A DNA stretch of 64,000 nucleotides, from assembly GCA_020853575.1 (NCBI GenBank), contig JADYYP010000075.1, positions 123,210 to 187,209 on the forward strand, in the 5' to 3' direction. Made by a program: the position numbers and the translations under genes. Source of the stretch: Planctomycetota bacterium. Its GTDB lineage: Bacteria; Planctomycetota; UBA1135; GCA-002686595. Under the pieces are notes generated by a model. That model searched no databases, had not been told where the DNA came from, and worked only from the letters and a program-made list of their open reading frames with translations. This document shows positions 8,167 to 17,501 of this stretch, piece by piece. How positions within the stretch are numbered: position 1 is the first letter of the stretch; each line of letters opens with the position of its first letter.

Positions 8167-9276
8167 GTGGCTTACCCAGCCCGCCCAACCCGCGCTGGAG
8201 ACGCTTCTCGTTTGGCCGAACGCCCGCCCGTCCCGCCCCCGCACCTGGCAGCCGCACCTTCGGGCGCGGCGCAGCCGCACCCGTCGTCCGAGCAACCCGA
8301 CCCGGGGCACGTGACGCGGCCCGCGCAGGCTCTGCTGTGCGATCACCGCGGCGCAGGAGCGCTCGACCATTCGCGCCTGCTCGCGCGCCTGGGATTCGAG
8401 GTCGTCGTGTCGACGACGCTGCGGCGCACCCTGGAACTCCTCGCCCAAGCGACCCCCGCGCTGATCCTGATCGATCCTCTGGCTGGCTCCGGTGGCGCCG
8501 AGCTGAATGTCATCGACCGCGCGCGACGCCGCGAGCACGGGTCGGGACTGCTGGTGCTGGTGGACGAGCACGCGCCTCTTCCGCCCAGCCTGGCGACGCT
8601 GCGCAGCGCCTCGAACGGCGCGTGGGACTGGCTCCGTCGCAGCGCCTTCGAAGACGAGATCGCGACGCGCATCGAACTGCTGATGCGTCAGGTCGCGCAA
8701 GAGCGCGAGATGGAGCGCCTGCGCCACGTCGCTACGCACGACGATCGCACCGACCTCCTGCGCCCGCAGGTGTTCCAGGACCAGTTGCGCCAGCATTTCT
8801 CCGCGTCGCAGCGCCACAACCTGAACATGGCGCTGCTGTTGATCGACCTCGACAACTTCGGGCGAGTGAACAAGGACTTCGACCACACCGTCGGAGACAC
8901 GGTCATCGCGCGCGTCGGAGCGGCCATTCGGCGCTCGCTGCGTGCCGAGGACGTCGCGGCCCGCTTGGGCGGCGACGAATTCTCGGTGCTGCTGCCCTAC
9001 ACGCGCAAGGTCGACGCCGCGCGCGTCGTTCAGCGCCTGCTCGAGCACATCAGAGAGTGCGGCGAAGGCTCGAGCAAGGGACGCGCGCTGCAGGTCAGCG
9101 CGAGCATCGGATTCGAGACCTTCAACGGCAGCGATCTCGACAACGTCGAGCGGCTGCGTCTGCACGCCGAGGAAGCGCTGCGCAACGCCAAGCGCTTGGG
9201 TGGCGACCGCGGTGTGTACTACCGCAATCTCGACTCGGCGCGGCGCGAGTCGGGATCGAGCGCCTCAGCGGACTAG
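8167..9276 (+). CDS. Diguanylate cyclase with receiver-like N-terminus
   Basis: A 369-residue protein from GTG 8167; starts at 8101 and GTG 8311 are also possible. Residues about 55-170 resemble a response-regulator receiver (LILIDP at the phospho-acceptor strand) but lack most conserved acidic pairs. A linker helix leads to a full GGDEF domain with DLDNFGRVNKDFDHTVGD and an intact LGGDEF active site, so it should make cyclic di-GMP from two GTP. The RAED motif placed as RxxDxxxRxGGDEF is a product-inhibition I-site. No membrane segment is visible. Its tail overlaps the convergent NPCBM gene by 12 bases. Confidence 0.85.
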   Translation: MAYPARPTRAGDASRLAERPPVPPPHLAAAPSGAAQPHPSSEQPDPGHVTRPAQALLCDHRGAGALDHSRLLARLGFEVVVSTTLRRTLELLAQATPALILIDPLAGSGGAELNVIDRARRREHGSGLLVLVDEHAPLPPSLATLRSASNGAWDWLRRSAFEDEIATRIELLMRQVAQEREMERLRHVATHDDRTDLLRPQVFQDQLRQHFSASQRHNLNMALLLIDLDNFGRVNKDFDHTVGDTVIARVGAAIRRSLRAEDVAARLGGDEFSVLLPYTRKVDAARVVQRLLEHIRECGEGSSKGRALQVSASIGFETFNGSDLDNVERLRLHAEEALRNAKRLGGDRGVYYRNLDSARRESGSSASAD

Positions 9277-10446
9277 CAGCATGCGCAGCCAGGCCGCGCG
9301 GTCGGCCACGAAGAAGCGCTCGTCCATCGAAACCTCGAGCGCAATCGAGCGCACGCCGTTGAGGTCGAGCGCGGGCAAGGCGACCGGCGCCTCACCACCG
9401 CGGACGCGTCCGCTGCGCCACGCGGGCTCGGAGCTCGCGCCCAGTGTGATCGAAAACTCCACCGAGCCGCGGTAGGGCAGCAGCAACACCGAGTCGTCGA
9501 TCGCCACTGCTCCGCGCAGCGTTTTCCAGCTGCCATCGAGTTCGAATTCGAGCCGACTCGGCGCGTGCACCCCAAATCCGCGGGGATAGACCTGACCACC
9601 GACCAGCAACGGTCCGCCGGCAACGGCACGATCGACGCGAAAGGGCCATCGCATTCCAGGCTCGTCGTCTCCCAACCAGCCTTCCGTTGCGCGCGCAGGG
9701 CGCAACTCGGAGAGGAACGCCACCGAGCCGTCGGCGCGGACCAGCTCGCTGATCGCGGCCAGCGGCAACTCGAGCGCACGACGCTCGTCGAGCGCCAACT
9801 GGATGCGCGTCTCACTGCACGCGCCGAGCGAGCCGCGCAGGCGCCCGCCATCGGACAGCTCGACGCACACCTGCATCGGCAGGCGCTTGGCGCTCGGATC
9901 TGCGAGCGTCTCGATGAACAGCGCACCGACCTCGCGCCAGGGGAACAGCTTCTTGCCGAGCACGCTGTCGAACACCAGGCCCTCGGAAGCGAACTCCTCC
10001 ACGGTCCCGTCGACGCGGTCGAAGGTCTTGCCGCGCAGCCAATACAGGCGGTCGCCATGCTCGGGAGCCGCGAAGCCGCGCTGCGCGGACTCGTCGGCAC
10101 GGGCCGGAAACACCAGCTCGCGCAGCTCCTCCACGTCCAGGGGCAGCGGCACAGCTCCCGCCAAGCGCACGTCGAGCCGATCTCCAGCGCCCCCCACCAC
10201 GGCACCTCGAACTCGGTCGCCGTTGGCGAGCGTGAACCAAGCGACCAGACCCGCATCGGTCAGTCCGGATTCCAGCGCTCCTAGACCTTCGAAGCGCAGC
10301 GCGATCGCATCGCTCTCCGCCCAACCCTCGGAACTCCAACCGGCGAGCGATCGATGTCGCAAAGTCCCGTCGCGCGCCTCGAGCGTGAGCTTTCCCGGTG
10401 TTGCCTGGGTGGGAGATGCGAGCGCCAGAGCGAGGACGAGGAGCAT
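9265..10446 (-). CDS. Secreted NPCBM-domain protein
   Basis: A 393-residue protein with a short signal peptide (MLLVLALALASPTQA). The central 200 residues are beta-rich with repeated SM-like LANGDRVRGAVVG / LSDGGRLRGSLG strands. The C-terminal 140 residues are an NPCBM (NEW2) carbohydrate-binding module: GGPLLVGGQVYPRGFGVHAPS and the final VRSIALEVSMDERFFVADRAAWL. Such proteins are abundant in planctomycetes and probably bind glycans outside the cell. The ATG is preceded by TAGCAT at six bases. Confidence 0.8.
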   Translation of the reverse strand: MLLVLALALASPTQATPGKLTLEARDGTLRHRSLAGWSSEGWAESDAIALRFEGLGALESGLTDAGLVAWFTLANGDRVRGAVVGGAGDRLDVRLAGAVPLPLDVEELRELVFPARADESAQRGFAAPEHGDRLYWLRGKTFDRVDGTVEEFASEGLVFDSVLGKKLFPWREVGALFIETLADPSAKRLPMQVCVELSDGGRLRGSLGACSETRIQLALDERRALELPLAAISELVRADGSVAFLSELRPARATEGWLGDDEPGMRWPFRVDRAVAGGPLLVGGQVYPRGFGVHAPSRLEFELDGSWKTLRGAVAIDDSVLLLPYRGSVEFSITLGASSEPAWRSGRVRGGEAPVALPALDLNGVRSIALEVSMDERFFVADRAAWLRMLLVR

Positions 10447-10452
10447 CGCCGT

Positions 10453-10458
10453 ATGCTA
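10453..10458 (-). promoter_or_regulatory. TAnnnT start-proximal element (NPCBM gene)
   Basis: TAGCAT on the minus strand ends six bases before the ATG at 10446, the spacing expected for a -10 box of a leaderless transcript. Confidence 0.45.
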
Positions 10459-10762
10459 CGCGCACGCGTGCCCGACGCGAGCCCGCCGACAGCGCTGCCA
10501 CATTGACAGAAGACCCTGGGAGCCGCAGCTGCCGCTGCCAGAAAGGCAGCAAAATCGGCCTTGGCGGCCCAGCCAATGCCCTTCAGACAGCGGCACCGTT
10601 CTTGCTTTCGCGGCGCCCACTTCCGGCCTCGTCGGCAGCGCGCAGCACGCGCCGCCCCAGGGCGCGAAAGCGCCGCGCGAGTGCCCGTCCCCCCCAAGCA
10701 CAAGTTCCTTCTGATCCCTCAGAGTTTCCTCTGACCCCCACCGGGAAGATCGAGATCTCTCC
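10459..10762. other. Upstream region of groEL1
   Basis: No gene is supported. It holds two short hairpins (GCTGCC-AGAAA-GGCAGC at 10534-10550; GGCGC-GAAA-GCGCC at 10661-10674) and a TTGACA at 10504 with no credible -10 partner. The last 70 bases before groEL are pyrimidine-rich (CCCCCCAAGCAC to CCCACCGGG). I find no CIRCE-type TTAGCACTC repeat, so HrcA control of groEL is not supported. Confidence 0.5.
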
Positions 10763-12451
<1,689 letters not shown>

Positions 12452-12540
12452 TCGCGCCGCTTCGAACCACACTCGCGCGCGCCACGCACGCGCAACGCAC
12501 ACACACCCAAGAACACACAGCTCACTAGGAACCCAGACCC

Positions 12541-14145
12541 ATGGCCAAACAGATCCTGTTCGATGACGCCGCCCGCACCAAAATGCGCGATGGCATCGAG
12601 AAACTCGCCAAGACCGTGCGCGTCACGCTCGGCCCCGCGGGGCGCAACGTCGTGCTCCAGAAGTCGTTCGGCTCTCCCTCGGTCACCAAGGACGGCGTGA
12701 CGGTCGCCAAGGAGATCGAACTGACCGACCCGTTCGAGAGCATGGGCGCCAAGCTCGTTCGCGAAGTGGCTTCGAAGACCAATGACATCGCAGGCGACGG
12801 CACGACCACCGCTACGGTGCTCGCCTCGTCCATCTTCCGCGAAGGTCTGCGCGAGATTTCCATCGGTGTCAACACCATCGCCGTGCGCAATGGCATCGAG
12901 AAGGCCGTCGAGCTCGCGGTCGCCTCGATCTCCGAGCAGTCGCGCAAGGTCAAGAAGCGCGAAGAGAAGAAGGCAGTCGCCACGATTTCCGCCAACAACG
13001 ACGCGACCATCGGCGAGTTGCTCGCAGAAGCCTTCGAGCGCGTGGGCGACGAAGGCGTCGTGACGGTCGAGGAATCCAACGGACTCGAGACCAAGCTGGA
13101 CGTGGTCGAGGGCCTGGAGTTCGACAAGGGCTACCTCTCGCCGTACTTCGCGACCGACATGGTCAAGCTGACGGCCGAACTCAGCGACGCCTACGTCTTC
13201 ATCTACGAGAAGAAGATCTCGAACCTGCGCGAGTTCTTGCCGGTGCTCGAGCGCGCGGCGCAGACCGGCAAGCCGCTCTTGATCATCGCCGAAGACATCG
13301 AGGGCGAGGCGCTCGCCACGCTGGTGATCAACCGCCTCAAGGGTGTGCTCAACGTCTGCGCGGTCAAGGCGCCGGGATTCGGCGAGCGCCGCAAGGCCTA
13401 CCTGGGGGACATCGCGGTACTGACCGGCGGAACGGCGATCACCGAGGACCTGGGGATCGCACTCGACAAGGTCACGCCCGCGCACCTCGGCCAAGCCAAG
13501 CGCATCAGCATCACCAAGGACCGCACCATCCTGGTCGGTGGCGCCGGCTCGAAGAAGGCCATCGAAGAGCGCTGCCAGCAGATCCGCAACCAGATCGACG
13601 CGACGAAGAGCGACTACGACCGCGAGAAGCTCCAGGAACGCCTGGGCAAACTCACCGGCGGAGTCGCGGTGGTCAAGGTCGGCGGCAATACCGAAGCCGA
13701 GATGAAGACCAAGAAGTTCCTGGTCGAAGACGCCTTCAATGCGACGCGCTCGGCGATCCAGGAGGGCATCGTCCCCGGCGGAGGCGTGGCACTGTTGCGT
13801 GCCGCGGACGCGATCGACGAGACCAAGTTCAAGGGCGAAGAGCGCTCGGGCGCCAGCATCATCAAGCGCGCGCTCGAGGCGCCGCTGCGTCAGATCGCGC
13901 AGAACGCGGGCTACGACGGGGCGGTGGTGGTCGAGATGGTCCGCGAGCGCGGCGCCACTCAAGGGTTCAACGCGCTGACCGGCGAGTACGTCGACATGTT
14001 CAAGGCCGGCGTGATCGATCCGGCCAAGGTCGTGCGCACGGCGCTGCAAAATGCGGCCTCGATCGCCGGCCTGTTGCTCACCACCGACTCGATGATCACC
14101 GACCTCAAGGAAGACACCGCGAAGGTCGAGGGCAGCATCGCTTGA
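12541..14145 (+). CDS. Chaperonin GroEL, copy 2 (tail-less)
   Basis: A 534-residue paralogue of the preceding gene with RVTLGPAGRNVVLQKSFG, AGDGTTTATVLASSIF and GIVPGGGVALLRA. The ATPase residues look intact. It lacks the GGM tail and ends TAKVEGSIA; such tail-less copies are usually specialised or stress-specific. The start is the ATG at 12541 (MAKQILFDDAAR), preceded by AGGAACCCAGACCC, a weak ribosome site. Sequence between the two groEL genes is A/C-rich and unstructured, suggesting one transcript. Confidence 0.95.
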   Translation: MAKQILFDDAARTKMRDGIEKLAKTVRVTLGPAGRNVVLQKSFGSPSVTKDGVTVAKEIELTDPFESMGAKLVREVASKTNDIAGDGTTTATVLASSIFREGLREISIGVNTIAVRNGIEKAVELAVASISEQSRKVKKREEKKAVATISANNDATIGELLAEAFERVGDEGVVTVEESNGLETKLDVVEGLEFDKGYLSPYFATDMVKLTAELSDAYVFIYEKKISNLREFLPVLERAAQTGKPLLIIAEDIEGEALATLVINRLKGVLNVCAVKAPGFGERRKAYLGDIAVLTGGTAITEDLGIALDKVTPAHLGQAKRISITKDRTILVGGAGSKKAIEERCQQIRNQIDATKSDYDREKLQERLGKLTGGVAVVKVGGNTEAEMKTKKFLVEDAFNATRSAIQEGIVPGGGVALLRAADAIDETKFKGEERSGASIIKRALEAPLRQIAQNAGYDGAVVVEMVRERGATQGFNALTGEYVDMFKAGVIDPAKVVRTALQNAASIAGLLLTTDSMITDLKEDTAKVEGSIA

Positions 14146-14151
14146 GGGCCC

Positions 14152-14309
14152 GCGGCCGCCCGCCGGCGGCCGCGCACCCCACTCTCGGCGTACTCGGCGC
14201 GCATCGTGCGCGATGCGCGCGCCAACAGTCGGCGAGAGCCGACCTCGAGGCACGCCTAGATCGGTCCACCGCGTGCCCCGGGGGTGCCTCGAGCGCCTCC
14301 GGGGCACGC
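14152..14309 (+). promoter_or_regulatory. Multi-hairpin leader upstream of dnaJ
   Basis: Four inverted repeats in 158 bases: GCGGCCGC twice with a six-base loop (14152-14173); a 10-bp stem GCGCGCATCG/CGATGCGCGC with TGCG loop (14197-14220); GTCGGC-GAGA-GCCGAC, a GNRA tetraloop (14228-14243); and an 11-bp stem GCGTGCCCCGG/CCGGGGCACGC (14271-14309). GAGGCAC at 14247-14253 can instead pair with GTGCCTC at 14284-14290, which would exclude the last stem. The layout suggests an attenuator or thermosensor; function is inference. Confidence 0.5.
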
Positions 14310-14349
14310 CACGATTCCGAGGATCACGATTGCGCGACAGGAGCAGGGC

Positions 14350-15471
14350 ATGAGCGACAAGCGCGACTTCTACGAAGTGCTCGGAGTCGAGAAGAACGCG
14401 AGCGAGGAGGACATCAAGAAGGCCTACCGCAAGCTCGCGCTCAAATACCACCCCGACCGCAACCCGGGCGACAAGGAAGCCGAGGCCAAGTTCAAGGAGG
14501 CCGCGGAGGCCTACGACGTGCTCGGCAGCAGCGACAAGCGCCGCCAGTACGACCAGTTCGGACATCGCGCGTTCGACTCAGGCGGCATGGGTGGTCCGCG
14601 CTTCCACAACATGGAGGACATCTTCTCCGCCTTCGGTGACATCCTCGGCGGGTCGATGTTCGGCGACATCTTCGGCGGCGCTCGTCGGCGCACTTCGGGC
14701 CCGCAGCCGGGACGCGACCTCAAGATCGCGCTCGACATGACCCTCGAGGAAATCGATGCGGGTGTCGAGCGCACCGTGATGCTCAAGCGCGCCGACCACT
14801 GCGCGACGTGCCGCGGTTCGGGCGCCAAGCCTGGAACCTCCAAGCGCAAGTGCGAGACCTGCGGCGGCCGCGGACAAGTCAGTCGCAGCCAGGGCTTTTT
14901 CGCCATGGTGACCGCCTGCCCGCGCTGCCAAGGTGCGGGTGAGACGATCGAGTCTCCTTGCGCGTCGTGCCGCGGCGCGGGCAAGCTCGAAGCCAAGGCC
15001 GAGGTGCGCATCCACATCCCAGCGGGAGTGGAGCAGGGCGTTCGCTTGCGCGTCACCGGCGAGGGCGACGCTGGCGACCCGGGCGCACCGCGCGGCGATC
15101 TGTATTGCGTGATCCGTGAGCTCGAACACAAGATCTTCCAGCGCAGTGGCTCGGACGTGATCACCGAAATCCCCGTTGGATTCGCGCAGATGGCGCTCGG
15201 TGACACCGTCGAGATCCCAACCCTGCGCGGTCGGGCCGAAATGAGCATTCCGGCCGCGACACAGAGCGGCAAGGTGTTCCGACTGCGCGGCCAAGGTCTG
15301 CCGGTGCTCGAGGGCCGCGGACGCGGTGATCAGCTGGTGCGTGTGTTCGTCGAAGTGCCGAAGAAGCTGAGCGACCGCCAGAAGGAGCTGCTGCGCGAAT
15401 TCCAGGAGCTCGAGCGCAAGGGCTCGGGCCACACGTCCTTCTTCGACAAGATCGTGAGCTACTTCAGCTAG
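14350..15471 (+). CDS. dnaJ: Molecular chaperone DnaJ (Hsp40)
   Basis: A 373-residue type-I J protein that stimulates the DnaK ATPase. J domain 1-70 with H34-P35-D36; a G/F-rich linker with repeated FGDI segments; a zinc domain with four CxxCxGxG repeats (CATCRGSG, CETCGGRG, CPRCQGAG, CASCRGAG); then the two beta-rich substrate-binding domains. ATG at 14350 is preceded by AGGAGCAGGGC, a good ribosome site; upstream in-frame starts lack homology. No dnaK is in the window, although grpE follows. Confidence 0.97.
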   Translation: MSDKRDFYEVLGVEKNASEEDIKKAYRKLALKYHPDRNPGDKEAEAKFKEAAEAYDVLGSSDKRRQYDQFGHRAFDSGGMGGPRFHNMEDIFSAFGDILGGSMFGDIFGGARRRTSGPQPGRDLKIALDMTLEEIDAGVERTVMLKRADHCATCRGSGAKPGTSKRKCETCGGRGQVSRSQGFFAMVTACPRCQGAGETIESPCASCRGAGKLEAKAEVRIHIPAGVEQGVRLRVTGEGDAGDPGAPRGDLYCVIRELEHKIFQRSGSDVITEIPVGFAQMALGDTVEIPTLRGRAEMSIPAATQSGKVFRLRGQGLPVLEGRGRGDQLVRVFVEVPKKLSDRQKELLREFQELERKGSGHTSFFDKIVSYFS

Positions 15472-15479
15472 GTGCCCCC

Positions 15480-16016
15480 ATGGCCACAGACAACGAAAAC
15501 CAACCGCACCAAACTGGTCAAGCGAGCGAACTCGCCAACGATGAGGGCAAGCTGCGCGCGGAGCGCGACGACCTGCTCTCGCAGCTCCAACGCGCTCGGG
15601 CCGACTACCAGAATCTGCGCAAGCGCACGCAGATCGACATCGACAACAGCGTGCGTCGATCCTTGGAGGGGCTGCTGCAGGGACTGCTGTTGGTCGTCGA
15701 CAATCTCGACTTCGCGCTGCGCACCAAGGCTCCTGGCGACGAGGCCAAGGCGCTGACGCAAGGTGTGGAGATGACGCGCGCGCAGTTCCTCCACGTCCTC
15801 GCCCAGGAGAACGTGCAACCGATCCCCGATTCGCCCGACTTCGACCCCAACTTGCACGAGGCGGTCTCGACCGCGCCCAGCAACGAGCACGCTCCCGGCC
15901 GGGTGCTGCAGGTCCTGCGGCGCGGCTGGACCTGGCGCGGGCAGGTGCTGCGCGCCGCCCACGTTCAGGTCGCGGTCGCGCCGACGACGACCAGCGACTC
16001 CAACGCCCAGAGCTGA
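15480..16016 (+). CDS. grpE: Nucleotide exchange factor GrpE
   Basis: A 178-residue DnaK exchange factor. The long N-terminal coiled coil (LRAERDDLLSQLQRARADYQNLRKRTQ) leads into a compact domain with LLLVVDNLDFALRT and a beta-wing that contains DPNLHEAV and VLRRGWTWRGQVLRAAHVQV, matching the family VLQKGY-x-ldrvlRpA-VvV block. It begins eight bases after dnaJ. The order dnaJ-grpE, after groEL and without dnaK, is unusual. Confidence 0.93.
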   Translation: MATDNENQPHQTGQASELANDEGKLRAERDDLLSQLQRARADYQNLRKRTQIDIDNSVRRSLEGLLQGLLLVVDNLDFALRTKAPGDEAKALTQGVEMTRAQFLHVLAQENVQPIPDSPDFDPNLHEAVSTAPSNEHAPGRVLQVLRRGWTWRGQVLRAAHVQVAVAPTTTSDSNAQS

Positions 16017-16022
16017 TCCACC

Positions 16023-16343
16023 ATGCCGACGTACGACTACTTGTGCGGCGCCTGCGGCCATGCCGTCGAGTTCTTCCAATCGATGTCCGAGGCACCGAAG
16101 AAGAAATGCCCCAAGTGCGGCAAGTCGAAGCTCGTGCGCCAACTAGGCACGGGTGCCGGCATCCTGTTCAAGGGCTCGGGCTTCTATCAGACCGACTATC
16201 GCTCGGATGCCTACAAGAAGGCCGCCAGCGCCGACACGTCTGGCGGCGGCGCGTGCGGCGGTGATCCGAAGACGTGCGCGGCGAACGGCGGACCGTGCGC
16301 GGCCACGCCCGAGTCCAAGCCCAGCGCGTCGAAGAAGAAATAG
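16023..16343 (+). CDS. FmdB-type zinc-ribbon protein
   Basis: A 106-residue protein starting MPTYDYLCGACGH, the standard FmdB-family opening, with a second CPKCGKSKLVRQL pair giving a four-cysteine zinc ribbon within the first 45 residues. The remainder has a cysteine/glycine-rich GGGACGG segment and a lysine tail. The role is unknown; members are often regulators or small metal-binding adaptors. It lies six bases after grpE, at the end of the chaperone cluster. Confidence 0.85.
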   Translation: MPTYDYLCGACGHAVEFFQSMSEAPKKKCPKCGKSKLVRQLGTGAGILFKGSGFYQTDYRSDAYKKAASADTSGGGACGGDPKTCAANGGPCAATPESKPSASKKK

Positions 16344-16393
16344 CGCGCTCGCCGCACGAGTCAGCCTCCGAGACGCTGGGGGAATCAAGCCCT

Positions 16394-16470
16394 CGACCTC
16401 CGGCGCGCTGCGGGCGACGCCGCGTCCGGCGTCCTGAGAGCTCGCAACCTCGCTCTCGAGGAGCCGTCAG
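16394..16470 (-). repeat. Stop-codon-associated repeat element, copy B
   Basis: The second copy of the element at 4511-4588, 77 bases, starting in the stop codon of the HAD gene when read on the minus strand. GAGCTCTCAG is identical in both copies; its partner arm is CTGACGGCTC here, so the outer stem has two mismatches. It has an added GACGCC/GGCGTC hairpin absent from copy A. Confidence 0.6.
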
Positions 16471-17309
16471 TCGGCCAGGAACAGCTCTTCCACCAGTGCG
16501 CCGATCGCATCCGTGTCGTTGGCGCCGATCACTCGATCCGCAACGGCCAGCGCCTCGGGGTACGCGTTGCCGACGGCAACCCCGAGACCCGCGGCGCTGA
16601 TCATCGGCACGTCGTTGCCGGCGTCCCCCACCGCGACGACCCGCGCTGGATCGATCGCGTGCTCGTCGGCCAAGAATCGCAGCCCCTCGGCCTTCCCACG
16701 GCACGGCGGGTGGACGTCGCACACGATCAGTTGACTGGACCGATGGTGTGGCAAGCAGGCGAGCGGGAAGTGCGTGATGTACACCGGCTGGCCCAAGTAG
16801 TCCTCGAGCTCGTCCGCGAACTCCTGGGACGTCGCGTGGCGGTCGGAGAACAACGTGGCGCGCAACGCGCGTCGGTCGAGCAACTCGGAGCGGTCCACAT
16901 AGCGCACGCCGGTCATGTCGCGCAGTGCGTGGATCTCGGCGTCCGAGCGTGGATTGGTCGCGTACTTGACACCGTGGCACATGGCCACGGTCATGTGGCC
17001 GCGTTCCTCGCCGAAACGGACGGCTCGTCCCAGCGTGCGCTCGGAGAGCACCCGCTCCTCCAACATGCGCTTGCGCTCGTGGCAGTACAGTCCCGCGCCG
17101 TTGAACACGATCGCGGGAAACGGAATCGCCAGTTGCTCGATCACCGGAATCGTGGCCAGCTCGGAGCGGCCGGTCGCGATCATGACTCGGACTCCGCGGG
17201 CCGCCGCAGCGCGCAGTGCGGAGAGCGTGCGCGAGTGGATCTGATCGCGCTCATCGACCAGGGTTCCGTCGAGGTCGAGGAGGATGGCGTCGAAACGGCG
17301 CGGGGACAT
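16467..17309 (-). CDS. HAD-superfamily phosphatase, Cof/YidA type
   Basis: A 280-residue cytoplasmic hydrolase with motif I LLDLDGTLV (nucleophile D12, acid D14), motif II MIATGR, a C2-type cap (about 85-195), the motif III lysine in PCRGKAEGLRFL and motif IV VAVGDAGNDVPMI. Members dephosphorylate sugar phosphates or FMN/PLP; the substrate cannot be read from sequence. The ATG at 17309 follows TACTGT by nine bases. It lies downstream of the large secreted protein but behind a terminator, so it is probably transcribed alone. Confidence 0.88.
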   Translation of the reverse strand: MSPRRFDAILLDLDGTLVDERDQIHSRTLSALRAAAARGVRVMIATGRSELATIPVIEQLAIPFPAIVFNGAGLYCHERKRMLEERVLSERTLGRAVRFGEERGHMTVAMCHGVKYATNPRSDAEIHALRDMTGVRYVDRSELLDRRALRATLFSDRHATSQEFADELEDYLGQPVYITHFPLACLPHHRSSQLIVCDVHPPCRGKAEGLRFLADEHAIDPARVVAVGDAGNDVPMISAAGLGVAVGNAYPEALAVADRVIGANDTDAIGALVEELFLAD

Positions 17310-17318
17310 GAGCCGCGT

Positions 17319-17324
17319 ACAGTA
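17319..17324 (-). promoter_or_regulatory. TAnnnT start-proximal element (HAD gene)
   Basis: TACTGT on the minus strand ends nine bases before the ATG at 17309. Confidence 0.45.
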
Positions 17325-17426
17325 CGCGGCAGACGTGTCGAGCGAAACGGTCCCAGCCGAAAGCTAGGATCAGTGACGTGCCGAGAGGGCAACGCGGATA
17401 CCGAGCGGCCTGCAGCGCGAACGAAA

Positions 17427-17465
17427 CGGCTCCGCGGCGAGTCCGAGCGCTCGCAAACGGAGCCG
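17427..17465 (-). terminator. Terminator after the large secreted repeat protein
   Basis: On the minus strand an 8-bp stem CGGCTCCG/CGGAGCCG encloses a second 5-bp stem (GCGAG/CTCGC) and is followed by TTTCGTT. It starts 37 bases past the stop at 17502 and separates that gene from the HAD phosphatase. Confidence 0.6.
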
Positions 17466-17501
17466 AGATCGAGGACCACGCGCCATGCCGGCGCGAGCGA
17501 G

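Noticed and set aside
10504..10535. TTGACA before groEL1 as a promoter
   Set aside because: No -10-like hexamer lies at 15-19 bases; the following sequence is GC-rich.
10459..10762. CIRCE/HrcA operator upstream of groEL
   Set aside because: No TTAGCACTC or its inverted partner is present; GAGTGC at 10679 has no matching arm at the required distance.
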